A DNA stretch of 64,000 nucleotides, taken from the NCBI RefSeq assembly GCF_014205635.1, contig NZ_JACIIV010000004.1, positions 1-64,000 on the forward strand, written 5' to 3'. Under the pieces are notes generated by a model that saw nothing but the letters and a program-made list of their open reading frames with translations, was not told the DNA's origin and searched no databases. The translations under genes and the position numbers were made by a program. Origin of the DNA: Polymorphobacter multimanifer. Lineage in GTDB: Bacteria; Pseudomonadota; Alphaproteobacteria; Sphingomonadales; Sphingomonadaceae. Position 1 is the first letter of the stretch. Each line of letters starts with the position of its first letter. Shown here one piece after another: positions 16,854 to 24,937 of this stretch.

Positions 16854-17633
16854 TTATCGCGGAGCCATCCGGATTGCCCCGTCGATCCGCACATCCTCGC
16901 CGTTGAAATAGCTGTTCCGGCACATCTCAAGCGCCAGCGACGCATACTCCGCCGGATTGCCGAGGCGCTTGGGGAACGGCACCGAGGCGGCGAGCGCATC
17001 CTTCACATTCTGCGGGGCGCCGTTCATCAGCGGCGTGTTGAAAATGCCGGGCAGGATGCAGTTGACGCGGATGCCCTCGCTCATCAGGTCGCGCGCGATC
17101 GGCAGGGTCATGCCGACGACGCCGCCCTTGGAGGCGCTATAGGCCGCCTGCCCCATCTGGCCGTCCTCGGCCGCCACGCTGGCGGTATTGACGATCGCAC
17201 CGCGCTCGCCATCCTCCATCGGCGGCAGCGTGAGCATGCCCGCAGCCGACTTGGCGATGCAGCGGAAGGTGCCGATCAGGTTGATCTGGATGAGCATGGT
17301 GAAGGCATCAAGCGGGAAGTGGCGGATCTCGCCTGTCTCCTTGGCGCGGCTGGCGGTCTTGATCGCATTGCCGGTGCCGGCACAGTTGATGAGAATGCGC
17401 TCCTGGCCGTTGGCCGCGCGCGCCTTGGCAAAGCCGGCATCAACCGAATCGTCCGAGGTTACGTTCACATGGCAGAACACGCCGCCGATGTCCGCGGCGA
17501 CCGCCTCGCCCTTTTCGGCGTTCATGTCGAAGATCGCGACCTTGACGCCTTCGGCCGCAAGTGCCCGCGCCGTCGCTTCACCCAGCCCCGAAGCGCCGCC
17601 CGTGACCACAGCACTCAATCCATCAAGCTTCAT
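16854..17633 (-). CDS. Type-2 3-hydroxyacyl-CoA dehydrogenase-like SDR
   Basis: This 259-residue short-chain dehydrogenase has the NAD motif TGGASGLGEA (about residues 11-20), the D-at-end-of-beta2 residue (IFDMNAEKG) favouring NAD over NADP, NCAG, and a catalytic Ser with YSASK (YxxxK). Overall it resembles HSD17B10/type-2 HAD enzymes, for example in the NLIGTFRCIAKSAAGM and PFPKRLGNPAEYASL regions. These oxidise 3-hydroxyacyl-CoAs in fatty-acid or branched-chain degradation. The EamA gene lies upstream on the same strand, about 75 bases away. Confidence 0.85.
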   Translation of the reverse strand: MKLDGLSAVVTGGASGLGEATARALAAEGVKVAIFDMNAEKGEAVAADIGGVFCHVNVTSDDSVDAGFAKARAANGQERILINCAGTGNAIKTASRAKETGEIRHFPLDAFTMLIQINLIGTFRCIAKSAAGMLTLPPMEDGERGAIVNTASVAAEDGQMGQAAYSASKGGVVGMTLPIARDLMSEGIRVNCILPGIFNTPLMNGAPQNVKDALAASVPFPKRLGNPAEYASLALEMCRNSYFNGEDVRIDGAIRMAPR

Positions 17634-17708
17634 CGTGTCTCTCCCAAATCCGGTTCGCCAGCCTTGCCCCGCCGGGAGCGGCCTCGCAACCGGGCAAGAT
17701 GGAGAGGC

Positions 17709-18614
17709 TCAGCTGTCCCGCACCGGCAGGCTGGCGGCGCGGGCATCGCGCGCGACCTTGGCTTCTCGCAGCGCCAGATAGATGGTGCTGGCGAGGATGA
17801 TGGCGCCGCCACCCAGCGTGAGCAGATCGTAACGTTCCCCGAACAGCATCACGCCGGCGAGGGTGACAAGCGCGAAGCGGACGAAATCGAAGGGCAGCAC
17901 GGCGGAGGCTTCGGCGAGCGAGAAGGCCTTGCTGACGCTGAGCTGGCCGATTGCGGCCATGACGCCGATGCCGGCGAGGAGCGGCCAGACCTCGCGCGGC
18001 GGCCATACCCAGACGAACGCCGCGACGATGAGGCTCGGGATGACGAGCAGGATGAACGACCAGGCCGCCACCGCGCGGCTGTCATCCTTGCCGACGAGCT
18101 GGCGGATCGCCACCACCGAAAAGGCGGTGCTGATCGCCGAAATGACCGCGGCCACCACGCCGGCCGAGAGCGGCACGGCACCCGGCCGCACGACGATGAG
18201 CATGCCGCAGAAGCCGGCCGCAAGCGCTGCCACCCGGCGGATCCGGATGCGCTCGCCGAGGAACAGCACCGCCCCGATGGTGGCGAACAGCGGTGCGGTG
18301 TAATTGATGCTGAGTGCTGTCGCGAGCGGCGCATTGGCCACGGCATAGAAAGTGCCCATGGTGGCGATGAAGCCCGAGGTGGCGCGGCGGACGTGCACGC
18401 GCCAGCGGGTGAGCTGGAGCAGCCCCGGGGTGCGCAACAGCATCGGCAGCAGTACGATGAGGCCGAGCGCATTGCGGAAGAACACGATCTCGAACGCATG
18501 CAGCGACGCCGACGCATAGCGGATCATCACCCACATCGATGCGAAGGCCACGCAGGAGGTGACCATCCATACCGCTGCCTGGGTGCCTGCGGGGCGGGAT
18601 GCGATGCTTGCCAT
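17709..18614 (-). CDS. EamA/DMT-superfamily membrane transporter
   Basis: This 301-residue protein has ten predicted membrane segments and the two EamA repeats (about residues 15-145 and 155-290). The frame extends to 18854, but the extension is Ser/Pro-rich shadow sequence opposite the receptor gene, so I placed the start at the ATG at 18614. These proteins usually export metabolites such as amino acids, and the substrate cannot be told. Its 5' end is 46 bases from the stop of the BtuB-like receptor gene on the same strand. Confidence 0.85.
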   Translation of the reverse strand: MASIASRPAGTQAAVWMVTSCVAFASMWVMIRYASASLHAFEIVFFRNALGLIVLLPMLLRTPGLLQLTRWRVHVRRATSGFIATMGTFYAVANAPLATALSINYTAPLFATIGAVLFLGERIRIRRVAALAAGFCGMLIVVRPGAVPLSAGVVAAVISAISTAFSVVAIRQLVGKDDSRAVAAWSFILLVIPSLIVAAFVWVWPPREVWPLLAGIGVMAAIGQLSVSKAFSLAEASAVLPFDFVRFALVTLAGVMLFGERYDLLTLGGGAIILASTIYLALREAKVARDARAASLPVRDS

Positions 18615-18660
18615 GCGCCGGAGGTAGCGGGCGGCGCCGGACGTGGGAAGGGCCGCTCGC

Positions 18661-20544
18661 TCAGAAGGTCCTGGTGATGCGGATGCGGCCGCGGCGGGCG
18701 GGGCCGGGAAAGCCGATGGCATCGGCGAAATCGGCATCGAGGGCATTATCGAGGGTGAGGATGATGCGCGTGCCGATGTGCGGCTGCCATTCGGCGGAAA
18801 GGGCGAGCAGGCCATAGGCATCGAGCGCCTGCACCCCGGTGGGAACCGAGGCATCGAAGCGCGTGTCGGTCACGTCGTAGCGCGCGCTCAGCGCCAGCGT
18901 GGCATGGGGCCGCCAGGAGAAAGCGCCGCCGAAGCGCCAGGCGGGACGGTTGAGCAGCGGTGTGCCACCGGCGGCATCGCGGGTGTCGGCATATTGCACG
19001 CTGAGCGACAGATCGGCGGTGCGGCCGAGCGGCTGGGCGAGGCTGGCGACGGCGCCGGTGGTGAGCACGCGGGCGCGGTTGACCAGCCGGGGTGCGGGGT
19101 CGGCGACGAAATCGATAAGATCGGTGTAGCGATTGTGGAAAACGCTGAGCGCAAGTCGCTGGCGGTTCGACGGTGACCAGACGAGGCCGGCTTCGGCGCT
19201 GCGGCCCGATTCAGCGCGCAGCGCCGGATTGCCGACGAAAGGATTACCGAGCGCGTAGAAGCTCGGCGCCTTGAAGCTGGTGCCGGCACCGACGCTCAGG
19301 GCAAGGTCGGATTCAGCCGGCTGCAGCTGCGCGCCGAGCCGGCCAGTGAGGCGGGGGGCAAAGCCATCGATGGCATCCAGCCTGGCGGCGGCGCCAACGG
19401 AAAACGGCCCGCGGGACCGGGCGGCCTCGGCAAAGGCCGCATAGCTGGTGCGCGCGGCGCGAAAGCTGGTGGGAACGGGAAAACCGAAATCGAGGCTACC
19501 ATCGCTGCTGCCGCGCTCATGGCCGATCTCGGTGCCCAGCACGAGCCGGGCGGCGGGACCGCCGACGCCGAGGACGAGCTGGCCGAGGGCGCGCCGATAG
19601 CGCGACACATCCTCGCCCGCCGGCACGCCGAACGGATCGAGTGCCGAGCCGGCGACGCCGGGGCTGTTGCTGGTGTCCCGCCGATCGAGCCAGGAGGCGG
19701 AGGCGTCGAGGCTGAGGGCATCGGCCTCGACGAGGCGGAGCGTGCCGCCGGCCAGCCATTCGCGGGCAGTGCGGCGCTCGGTCGAGCGGCGGGTGGCGAA
19801 GGCGGGGCCGCCGCTGTTGTCGGGAAATTGCCGCGACACGACGTCGTTGAAGCGGAGCAGCAGCCTGTCGGGCCGGGCGGGATCGCGCGATGCCACCTTG
19901 GCGGTGAGGGTGACCATCTCGAAAGCAGCGCCGGGCGAGGCCTCGCCATCATCGGCGTATTCGGCGGTGATGGCGGCGCCGGCGCCGGTGGAAATGGGGC
20001 CGCGCCAGCCCAGCACGCCGCCCAGATCGCCGCGCGTGCCGGCACCGGCGGTGGCGGTGAGGCGGGGCACATCGGTGCCGCCGGCGACGACGAGATTGAC
20101 CGCACCGGCGAGCGAGCCCGAGCCGAGGACGCTCGACAACGGCCCGGCAGCGATCTCGACCCGGGCAATTCCGGCGGTGCCGAGTTCGGAGAGGTTGACC
20201 GCACCGCCGCGCGAGCTGGTGGCGTTGTTGAGCGGGATGCCGTCGAGGAGAACGGTGGTGAAGTTGGGATCGGCACCGCGCAGGAACAGCGCGCCGAAGC
20301 CGCTGCGGCCGCCGGGCTGCTGGACATAGACTTCGGGAAGCCGGGCGAGCGCGTCGGCGAGGCTGTCGCTTGTGGCGAGATCGGCGGGGGTGAGTGTCGT
20401 GATGGCGATAGATGCAGCATCGAGCCGGCTGGCGGTGACGATGATCGGCAGCTGTGCGGCGGCCTGGGCGAAAGCCGGCCCCGCTGAAAGCACGAGCCCA
20501 GCCGCGGCGCCGAGCGCGAATATGAGCGGATGCGCAGGACTCAC
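18661..20544 (-). CDS. BtuB-like TonB-dependent receptor
   Basis: This 627-residue protein starts at a GTG that overlaps the DedA-family stop by four bases (GTGA). It has a signal peptide (about residues 1-28), TonB box PIIVTASR, a compact plug domain (about 30-150, including GFGALFLRGADPNFTTVLLDG and the VEIAAGPLSSVLGSGSLAGAVNLV region), and a barrel ending in phenylalanine (RITRTF). The size and plug layout match BtuB/vitamin-B12-type or siderophore receptors rather than the larger sugar receptors nearby. I see no cobalamin riboswitch upstream. Confidence 0.85.
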   Translation of the reverse strand: MSPAHPLIFALGAAAGLVLSAGPAFAQAAAQLPIIVTASRLDAASIAITTLTPADLATSDSLADALARLPEVYVQQPGGRSGFGALFLRGADPNFTTVLLDGIPLNNATSSRGGAVNLSELGTAGIARVEIAAGPLSSVLGSGSLAGAVNLVVAGGTDVPRLTATAGAGTRGDLGGVLGWRGPISTGAGAAITAEYADDGEASPGAAFEMVTLTAKVASRDPARPDRLLLRFNDVVSRQFPDNSGGPAFATRRSTERRTAREWLAGGTLRLVEADALSLDASASWLDRRDTSNSPGVAGSALDPFGVPAGEDVSRYRRALGQLVLGVGGPAARLVLGTEIGHERGSSDGSLDFGFPVPTSFRAARTSYAAFAEAARSRGPFSVGAAARLDAIDGFAPRLTGRLGAQLQPAESDLALSVGAGTSFKAPSFYALGNPFVGNPALRAESGRSAEAGLVWSPSNRQRLALSVFHNRYTDLIDFVADPAPRLVNRARVLTTGAVASLAQPLGRTADLSLSVQYADTRDAAGGTPLLNRPAWRFGGAFSWRPHATLALSARYDVTDTRFDASVPTGVQALDAYGLLALSAEWQPHIGTRIILTLDNALDADFADAIGFPGPARRGRIRITRTF

Positions 20545-21272
20545 TCGGGGCGGCGTGCGAAACGCGTCCAGAAGGCCCAGGCCAGCGCTGGAATGGCGAC
20601 AAGGCCGGTGAAGACCATGACGAAGGAGCCGCTGCCGGCAGCAGCCGCGCCGAGGCCGGCATAGGCAAGTGCGACGATGACATTGGCAGCGGCGGTGGCG
20701 AGCAGGAACAGCCGCAGATCGAGCCGGGCGGCGCCGGCGGCGATGACACTCGCTTCGGCCAGTACCGGCACGCCGCGCGCAAGGACCAGCGCCAGCGGGC
20801 CGAACCGGCCGAACGCCCGTTGCAAGGCAGCGACCTGCGCTCCTCCGACGACACGGCCGGCGAGGCGGCGCCCGGGGCGGGCGCCGAGCCAATAGCCGAG
20901 GAGGCAGCCCGCCATAAGCCCGGCCCAGAGCACCACAGCTCCGCGTGCGAAGCCGAGCACGCCGCCGGCGAAGACGCCGACGATGCTCGATGGCACCGGC
21001 AGCACGATATCGGCCGCGAGCAGTGCGATGATGGCGGCAGCGGCGGTGGCGGGGCGAGCGCGGACCGATTCCAGCCACGCGGCGCCCGAGGTGGTGACAA
21101 GGCCTTCCAACGCGAGGTATGGCAAGAGGATCGCCGCGACGAGGCCGGCGGCGAGCAGCAGCCAACCGCGCCGGGGGGACAGGCGGGGAGAAGGCCGGGG
21201 GGCGGGAGCGGACTGGCCGGGCATCATTGGTTCGGGGAGGTCACTCTGCTCATGGTCGTTATCACGCGTCAT
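20541..21272 (-). CDS. DedA/VTT-domain (TVP38-like) membrane protein
   Basis: This 243-residue membrane protein has a hydrophilic N-terminus of about 35 residues and five to six hydrophobic segments. The VTT/SNARE-associated-Golgi features are visible in ADIVLPVPSSIVGVFAGGVLGFARG and LVLARGVPVLAEASVIAAG. The family includes DedA lipid scramblase-like proteins involved in envelope homeostasis. It is translationally coupled to the BtuB-like receptor downstream, an unusual partner. An alternative internal start (ATGATGCCG, about 15 codons in) is possible. Confidence 0.8.
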   Translation of the reverse strand: MTRDNDHEQSDLPEPMMPGQSAPAPRPSPRLSPRRGWLLLAAGLVAAILLPYLALEGLVTTSGAAWLESVRARPATAAAAIIALLAADIVLPVPSSIVGVFAGGVLGFARGAVVLWAGLMAGCLLGYWLGARPGRRLAGRVVGGAQVAALQRAFGRFGPLALVLARGVPVLAEASVIAAGAARLDLRLFLLATAAANVIVALAYAGLGAAAAGSGSFVMVFTGLVAIPALAWAFWTRFARRPE

Positions 21273-21329
21273 CGGATGCCGCCTGCTTGGCTTGCGCCAC
21301 GTTACGCGGCTGCGGCACGATAGGCCATA

Positions 21330-21346
21330 CTATATACAGAATACAG
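21330..21346 (+). promoter_or_regulatory. Candidate regulon operator, site 1
   Basis: CTATATACAG, followed by AATACAG, lies 57 bases before the large cytochrome dehydrogenase ATG. It matches the decamer found at six other intergenic sites and has the same strand as the gene. No clear -35 was seen. Confidence 0.5.
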
Positions 21347-21402
21347 TTGCTATAAGGCGGGTGGAGCGCAAAGGATTGCGCCTTGGGGTTGGAGAGCTGG
21401 GC

Positions 21403-24003
21403 ATGCGTTCGGGTGTGAAGATTGTCGGAGGTTTGCTGGCCGGGACGTTGCTGCTGCCATGGGTGATGGCGGAAGCCAACATCGTTCCTGGCCCGCTGAC
21501 CAGCCAGTCCAACAAGCCCTGGCCGGCCTTTTATGCCGATGAGCCCGAGGCCCCCCCGGTGCTGGCACCGGCGGATGCGCTGGCGAGCTTCACCATGGCG
21601 CCGGGGTATCATCTCGAGCTGGTGGCATCCGAACCGCTGGTGAAGGACCCGATCCTGATGGAGTTCGACCCCGATGGCCGGCTGTGGGTGATCGAGCTGC
21701 CGGGCTGGGCGCACAACGACAAGATGGAGAACACCCTCGAGCCGGTGAACCGGCTCGTGGTGCTGGAGGATACCGACGCCGATGGCGTGTATGACAAGCG
21801 CACGGTGTTCATGGACAAGCTGGTGCTGCCACGCGCCTTCAAGATCCTCGACAAGGGCTGTGCGCTGGTGGGCGAGCCGCCGAACCTCTGGAAGGCGTGC
21901 GACACCGATGGTGATCTTGTCGCCGACACGAAGGAAGTGGTGGCGGATACGTTTGGCCGGCTGGGCATCCTCGAACACGGCGCCAACGGCCTTTATTGGG
22001 GCATGGACAACACGCTGGTGGTGTCGGAACACGACTGGAACCTGGCCTATGAGGCCGGCAAATTCCTGACCGTGCCGGGCATCCGCCGCGGTCAATGGGG
22101 TGTGACGCAGGACGATGGCGGGCGCATCTACCGCAACGTCAACACCGATCCGCTGTTCGTGGACTATGTGCCGCCGGGCTATTTCGTCCGCAATCCCAAT
22201 CTTGTGCGCACCAGCGGGCTGTATGAATCGCTGGTGGACCAGGAGACGACCAACATCTGGCCGGCGCACCCGACCTTCGGGCTCAACCGCGGCTACCGGC
22301 GCGAAGTTTTTCGCGAGGACGGCACAGCCTCCTATTATGGCGGCGTGTCGTCGCCGATGATCTACCGCGGCGCGCAGCTGCCCAAGGATGTGCAGGGCCA
22401 GGCGTTCGTGGCGGACGGCGCCACCAACATCGTGCATTTGCTGCGGCTGACCGACGACAATGGCAAGCTGACGGCGCGGGACTTCTACCCCAAGGGCGAA
22501 TTCCTGGCTTCCACCGATGTGCGTTTCCGCCCCACCGCGCTTGCGCCGGGCTGGGACGGCAGCTTCTACATCGTCGACATGTATCGCGGCGTGTCGCAGG
22601 ACGGGCCGCTGCAGACCGATTATCTGCGCGACTGGATCGGCAAGCGCCAGCTGGCGCGCGACACCGGGCGCGGCCGCATCTACCGTGTGGTGGCCGATGG
22701 CATGGGCCGCGATGCCCGGCCGCAGCTTTCCAAGGCGACGACGTCGGAGCTGATCGGGCATCTGTCGCACGCCAACGGCTGGTGGCGGGACATGGCGCAG
22801 CAGCTGCTGGTGCAGCGCGCCGACAAGGCCGGCATTCCGGCGCTGAAGCGGCTGGCCGCATCGAAGGGCGAGGATGCGCGCCCGCGCCTGCACGCGCTGT
22901 GGACACTGAACGGCCTTGGCGCGATGGAGGCAGAGCTGGCGACACGGGCGCTGACCGACCCATCCGCCGATGTGCGCGCCGCCGGGCTGCGGCTGGCCGA
23001 GCCGTGGCTGAAGACCGGCAAGGGGCCGGTAGTCGCGGCCGTTCTGGGGCGGCTCGACGACGACAACTGGTTCGTGCGCCGGCAGCTTGCCGCAACGCTC
23101 GGTGAACTGCCCGAGGCGATGCGGATGGCGCCGCTGCTGACGCTGCTCAAGCGCTACGGCGACGACAAGATCACCGTCGATGCCGCAGCATCGAGCCTCG
23201 GCGGGCAGGAGGCGCAGGCGCTGGCAGCATTGCTCGACGATCCCGCACCGCCCGCCGATGCGCTGATGATGCTCGCGGCGGCCACCGGCAAGCGGCGTGA
23301 CCCGGCGCTGGCGCAACAGCTGATCGGCCATGCCGGCGATACAGGGCGCGCTGCCCCGGTGCGCGAGGCGATCCTCTCTGGGTTGGCGCTGGGCCTGACC
23401 GGAAGCGTGGGACAGGCCGGGAATGCCGTGGCCGGTGGCCGGGCCGGGGGCGCGATCCCGGGTGTGGGGCCGCAGCGGGCCGGGCCGCAGCGCTTTGCCA
23501 TGCCGGCCGAGCCGCAGGGCTTGACGACCCTCGCTGGCAGCAATGGGCCGCTGGCGGGCAAGGCGCGCGAAGTGCTCGGTCTGATCACCTGGCCCGGTCG
23601 GCCGGCACCGCCGGCGCTTGCGGCCCGCAGCGAGCAGGAGGAGCGGCTCTATCTTGCCGGCAAGGCGCTTTATGCCGAACAATGCGCTGGCTGCCACCAG
23701 ATGCAGGGCCAGGGCGCGCCCAATGTGGCAGTGGCGCTTGCCGGATCGAAGCGCGTGGTGGATGCAGGCCATATTCCGGTGCGCATCCTCACCAACGGCT
23801 ATGAGGGCAAGATCGGGCTGATGCCGCCGCTGGGTGCCGCGATGAGCGACGAGGAGCTGGCAGCGCTGCTGACCTACACAAGGCAATCCTGGGGCAACAC
23901 CGGGTCGCCGATCCCGCCGGCGGCGGTGAAGGAGTGGCGGCTGGCCTTTGCGCACCGCGAAATGCCCTGGACGGCCGAAGAGCTTGCCCAGCCGATCCGG
24001 TAG
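21403..24003 (+). CDS. PVC-type membrane-bound dehydrogenase with HEAT-like region and cytochrome c domain
   Basis: This 866-residue protein starts at an ATG with GGAGAG upstream and has an N-terminal signal helix (about residues 7-24). Residues ~60-430 form a beta-propeller resembling the 'putative membrane-bound dehydrogenase' domain best known from Planctomycetes (DPDGRLWVIELPGWAHNDK, DTDADGVYD). Residues ~440-640 look like HEAT repeats. A C-terminal cytochrome c domain (about 750-830) has C-A-G-C-H and a distal Met (GLMPPLG). It likely oxidises a sugar or polyol in the periplasm and passes electrons to the respiratory chain. The ABC transporter genes follow directly. Confidence 0.8.
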   Translation: MRSGVKIVGGLLAGTLLLPWVMAEANIVPGPLTSQSNKPWPAFYADEPEAPPVLAPADALASFTMAPGYHLELVASEPLVKDPILMEFDPDGRLWVIELPGWAHNDKMENTLEPVNRLVVLEDTDADGVYDKRTVFMDKLVLPRAFKILDKGCALVGEPPNLWKACDTDGDLVADTKEVVADTFGRLGILEHGANGLYWGMDNTLVVSEHDWNLAYEAGKFLTVPGIRRGQWGVTQDDGGRIYRNVNTDPLFVDYVPPGYFVRNPNLVRTSGLYESLVDQETTNIWPAHPTFGLNRGYRREVFREDGTASYYGGVSSPMIYRGAQLPKDVQGQAFVADGATNIVHLLRLTDDNGKLTARDFYPKGEFLASTDVRFRPTALAPGWDGSFYIVDMYRGVSQDGPLQTDYLRDWIGKRQLARDTGRGRIYRVVADGMGRDARPQLSKATTSELIGHLSHANGWWRDMAQQLLVQRADKAGIPALKRLAASKGEDARPRLHALWTLNGLGAMEAELATRALTDPSADVRAAGLRLAEPWLKTGKGPVVAAVLGRLDDDNWFVRRQLAATLGELPEAMRMAPLLTLLKRYGDDKITVDAAASSLGGQEAQALAALLDDPAPPADALMMLAAATGKRRDPALAQQLIGHAGDTGRAAPVREAILSGLALGLTGSVGQAGNAVAGGRAGGAIPGVGPQRAGPQRFAMPAEPQGLTTLAGSNGPLAGKAREVLGLITWPGRPAPPALAARSEQEERLYLAGKALYAEQCAGCHQMQGQGAPNVAVALAGSKRVVDAGHIPVRILTNGYEGKIGLMPPLGAAMSDEELAALLTYTRQSWGNTGSPIPPAAVKEWRLAFAHREMPWTAEELAQPIR

Positions 24004-24004
24004 C

Positions 24005-24937
24005 ATGGCGCGCCTTGCCGACTCCGGGGCGCCGCTGCTGGCGGTGGCGGGGCTGGTGAAGCGCCATGGCACGACCGCGGCGGTGGCCGGCGTGGACCTG
24101 ATGGTGGCGCCGGGCGAGATCGTGGGGCTGCTGGGGGCAAACGGCGCCGGCAAGACCAGCCTGATCGAATGCATCGCCGGGCTGGCGACGCCCGATGCGG
24201 GGACGATCCGCATCGCCGGAGTCGATGCTGGAGCCGACCCGCGGGGAGCGCGGCGGCTGTGCGGGGTGGCGTTGCAATCGACGGGGTTGCCGCCGCGGTT
24301 GACGGTGGCCGAGACGGTGGCGCTGTTTGCAGTGCTGCATGGCGGCGCCGACACCGATGGCCTGATCGATCGGTTCGGGCTGGCCGGCAAGGCGGGAGCG
24401 CGCTGCGAGACGCTTTCGGGCGGGCAGCGCCAGCGGCTGGCGCTGGCACTGGCGCTGATCGGCGATCCGCCGCTGCTGATCCTCGACGAGCCAGGGGCCG
24501 GGCTCGATCCGGCAATCCGCGACGACTTCCATGGCCTTATCGAAACGTTGCGCAGCAGCGGGCGCGGCCTGCTCATCGCCACCCACGATCTCGCCGAGGC
24601 GGCGCGGCTGTGTGACCGGGTGGTGGTGATGGCGGCGGGACGCGTGGTTGCGGCAGGATCGCCGGGGGCGCTGATCGAAGACGCTGGCGGGCTGGTGCGG
24701 CTGCGCGTGCGCACGCGCCCGGCGGTGCCCGACACCGTTGCAGCGGAGATTGCCGGCGACGCACGACTGGCGCAGGACGGCGAGTTGATGGTGTTTTCCG
24801 GCGGCGATCTGCGCGCCGTGCTTGCACGGCTGGGGGCGGCGCTGGCGACCGCTGACATCGCGATTGTCGATATCGCCACCGAAACCGCCAGCCTCGAGGC
24901 ACTGATCGTGGCAATGGTACGGCGTGCCGATGGCTGA
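24005..24937 (+). CDS. ABC transporter ATP-binding protein
   Basis: This 310-residue protein has Walker A GANGAGKTS, a Q-loop (ALQST), signature LSGGQRQR, Walker B LLILDEP and the H-loop ATHDL, followed by a C-terminal extension of about 90 residues typical of the DrrA/CcmA-type exporter family. The start lies one base after the cytochrome gene's stop, and the end overlaps the permease start by eight bases, so the three genes form one operon. The role is export of an unknown substrate or membrane insertion linked to the cytochrome protein. Confidence 0.9.
   Translation: MARLADSGAPLLAVAGLVKRHGTTAAVAGVDLMVAPGEIVGLLGANGAGKTSLIECIAGLATPDAGTIRIAGVDAGADPRGARRLCGVALQSTGLPPRLTVAETVALFAVLHGGADTDGLIDRFGLAGKAGARCETLSGGQRQRLALALALIGDPPLLILDEPGAGLDPAIRDDFHGLIETLRSSGRGLLIATHDLAEAARLCDRVVVMAAGRVVAAGSPGALIEDAGGLVRLRVRTRPAVPDTVAAEIAGDARLAQDGELMVFSGGDLRAVLARLGAALATADIAIVDIATETASLEALIVAMVRRADG

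Noticed and set aside
21273-21402. Cobalamin riboswitch upstream of the BtuB-like receptor and DedA operon
   Set aside because: The 130 bases upstream show no B12-box-like sequence or suitable length, and the operator-like site there faces the other strand.
21262-24879. A 1205-codon open frame on the minus strand opposite the cytochrome dehydrogenase and ABC genes
   Set aside because: It is His/Arg/Ala-rich low-complexity sequence that mirrors the codon use of the real plus-strand genes. It has no domain motif, and the plus-strand genes carry clear catalytic motifs.
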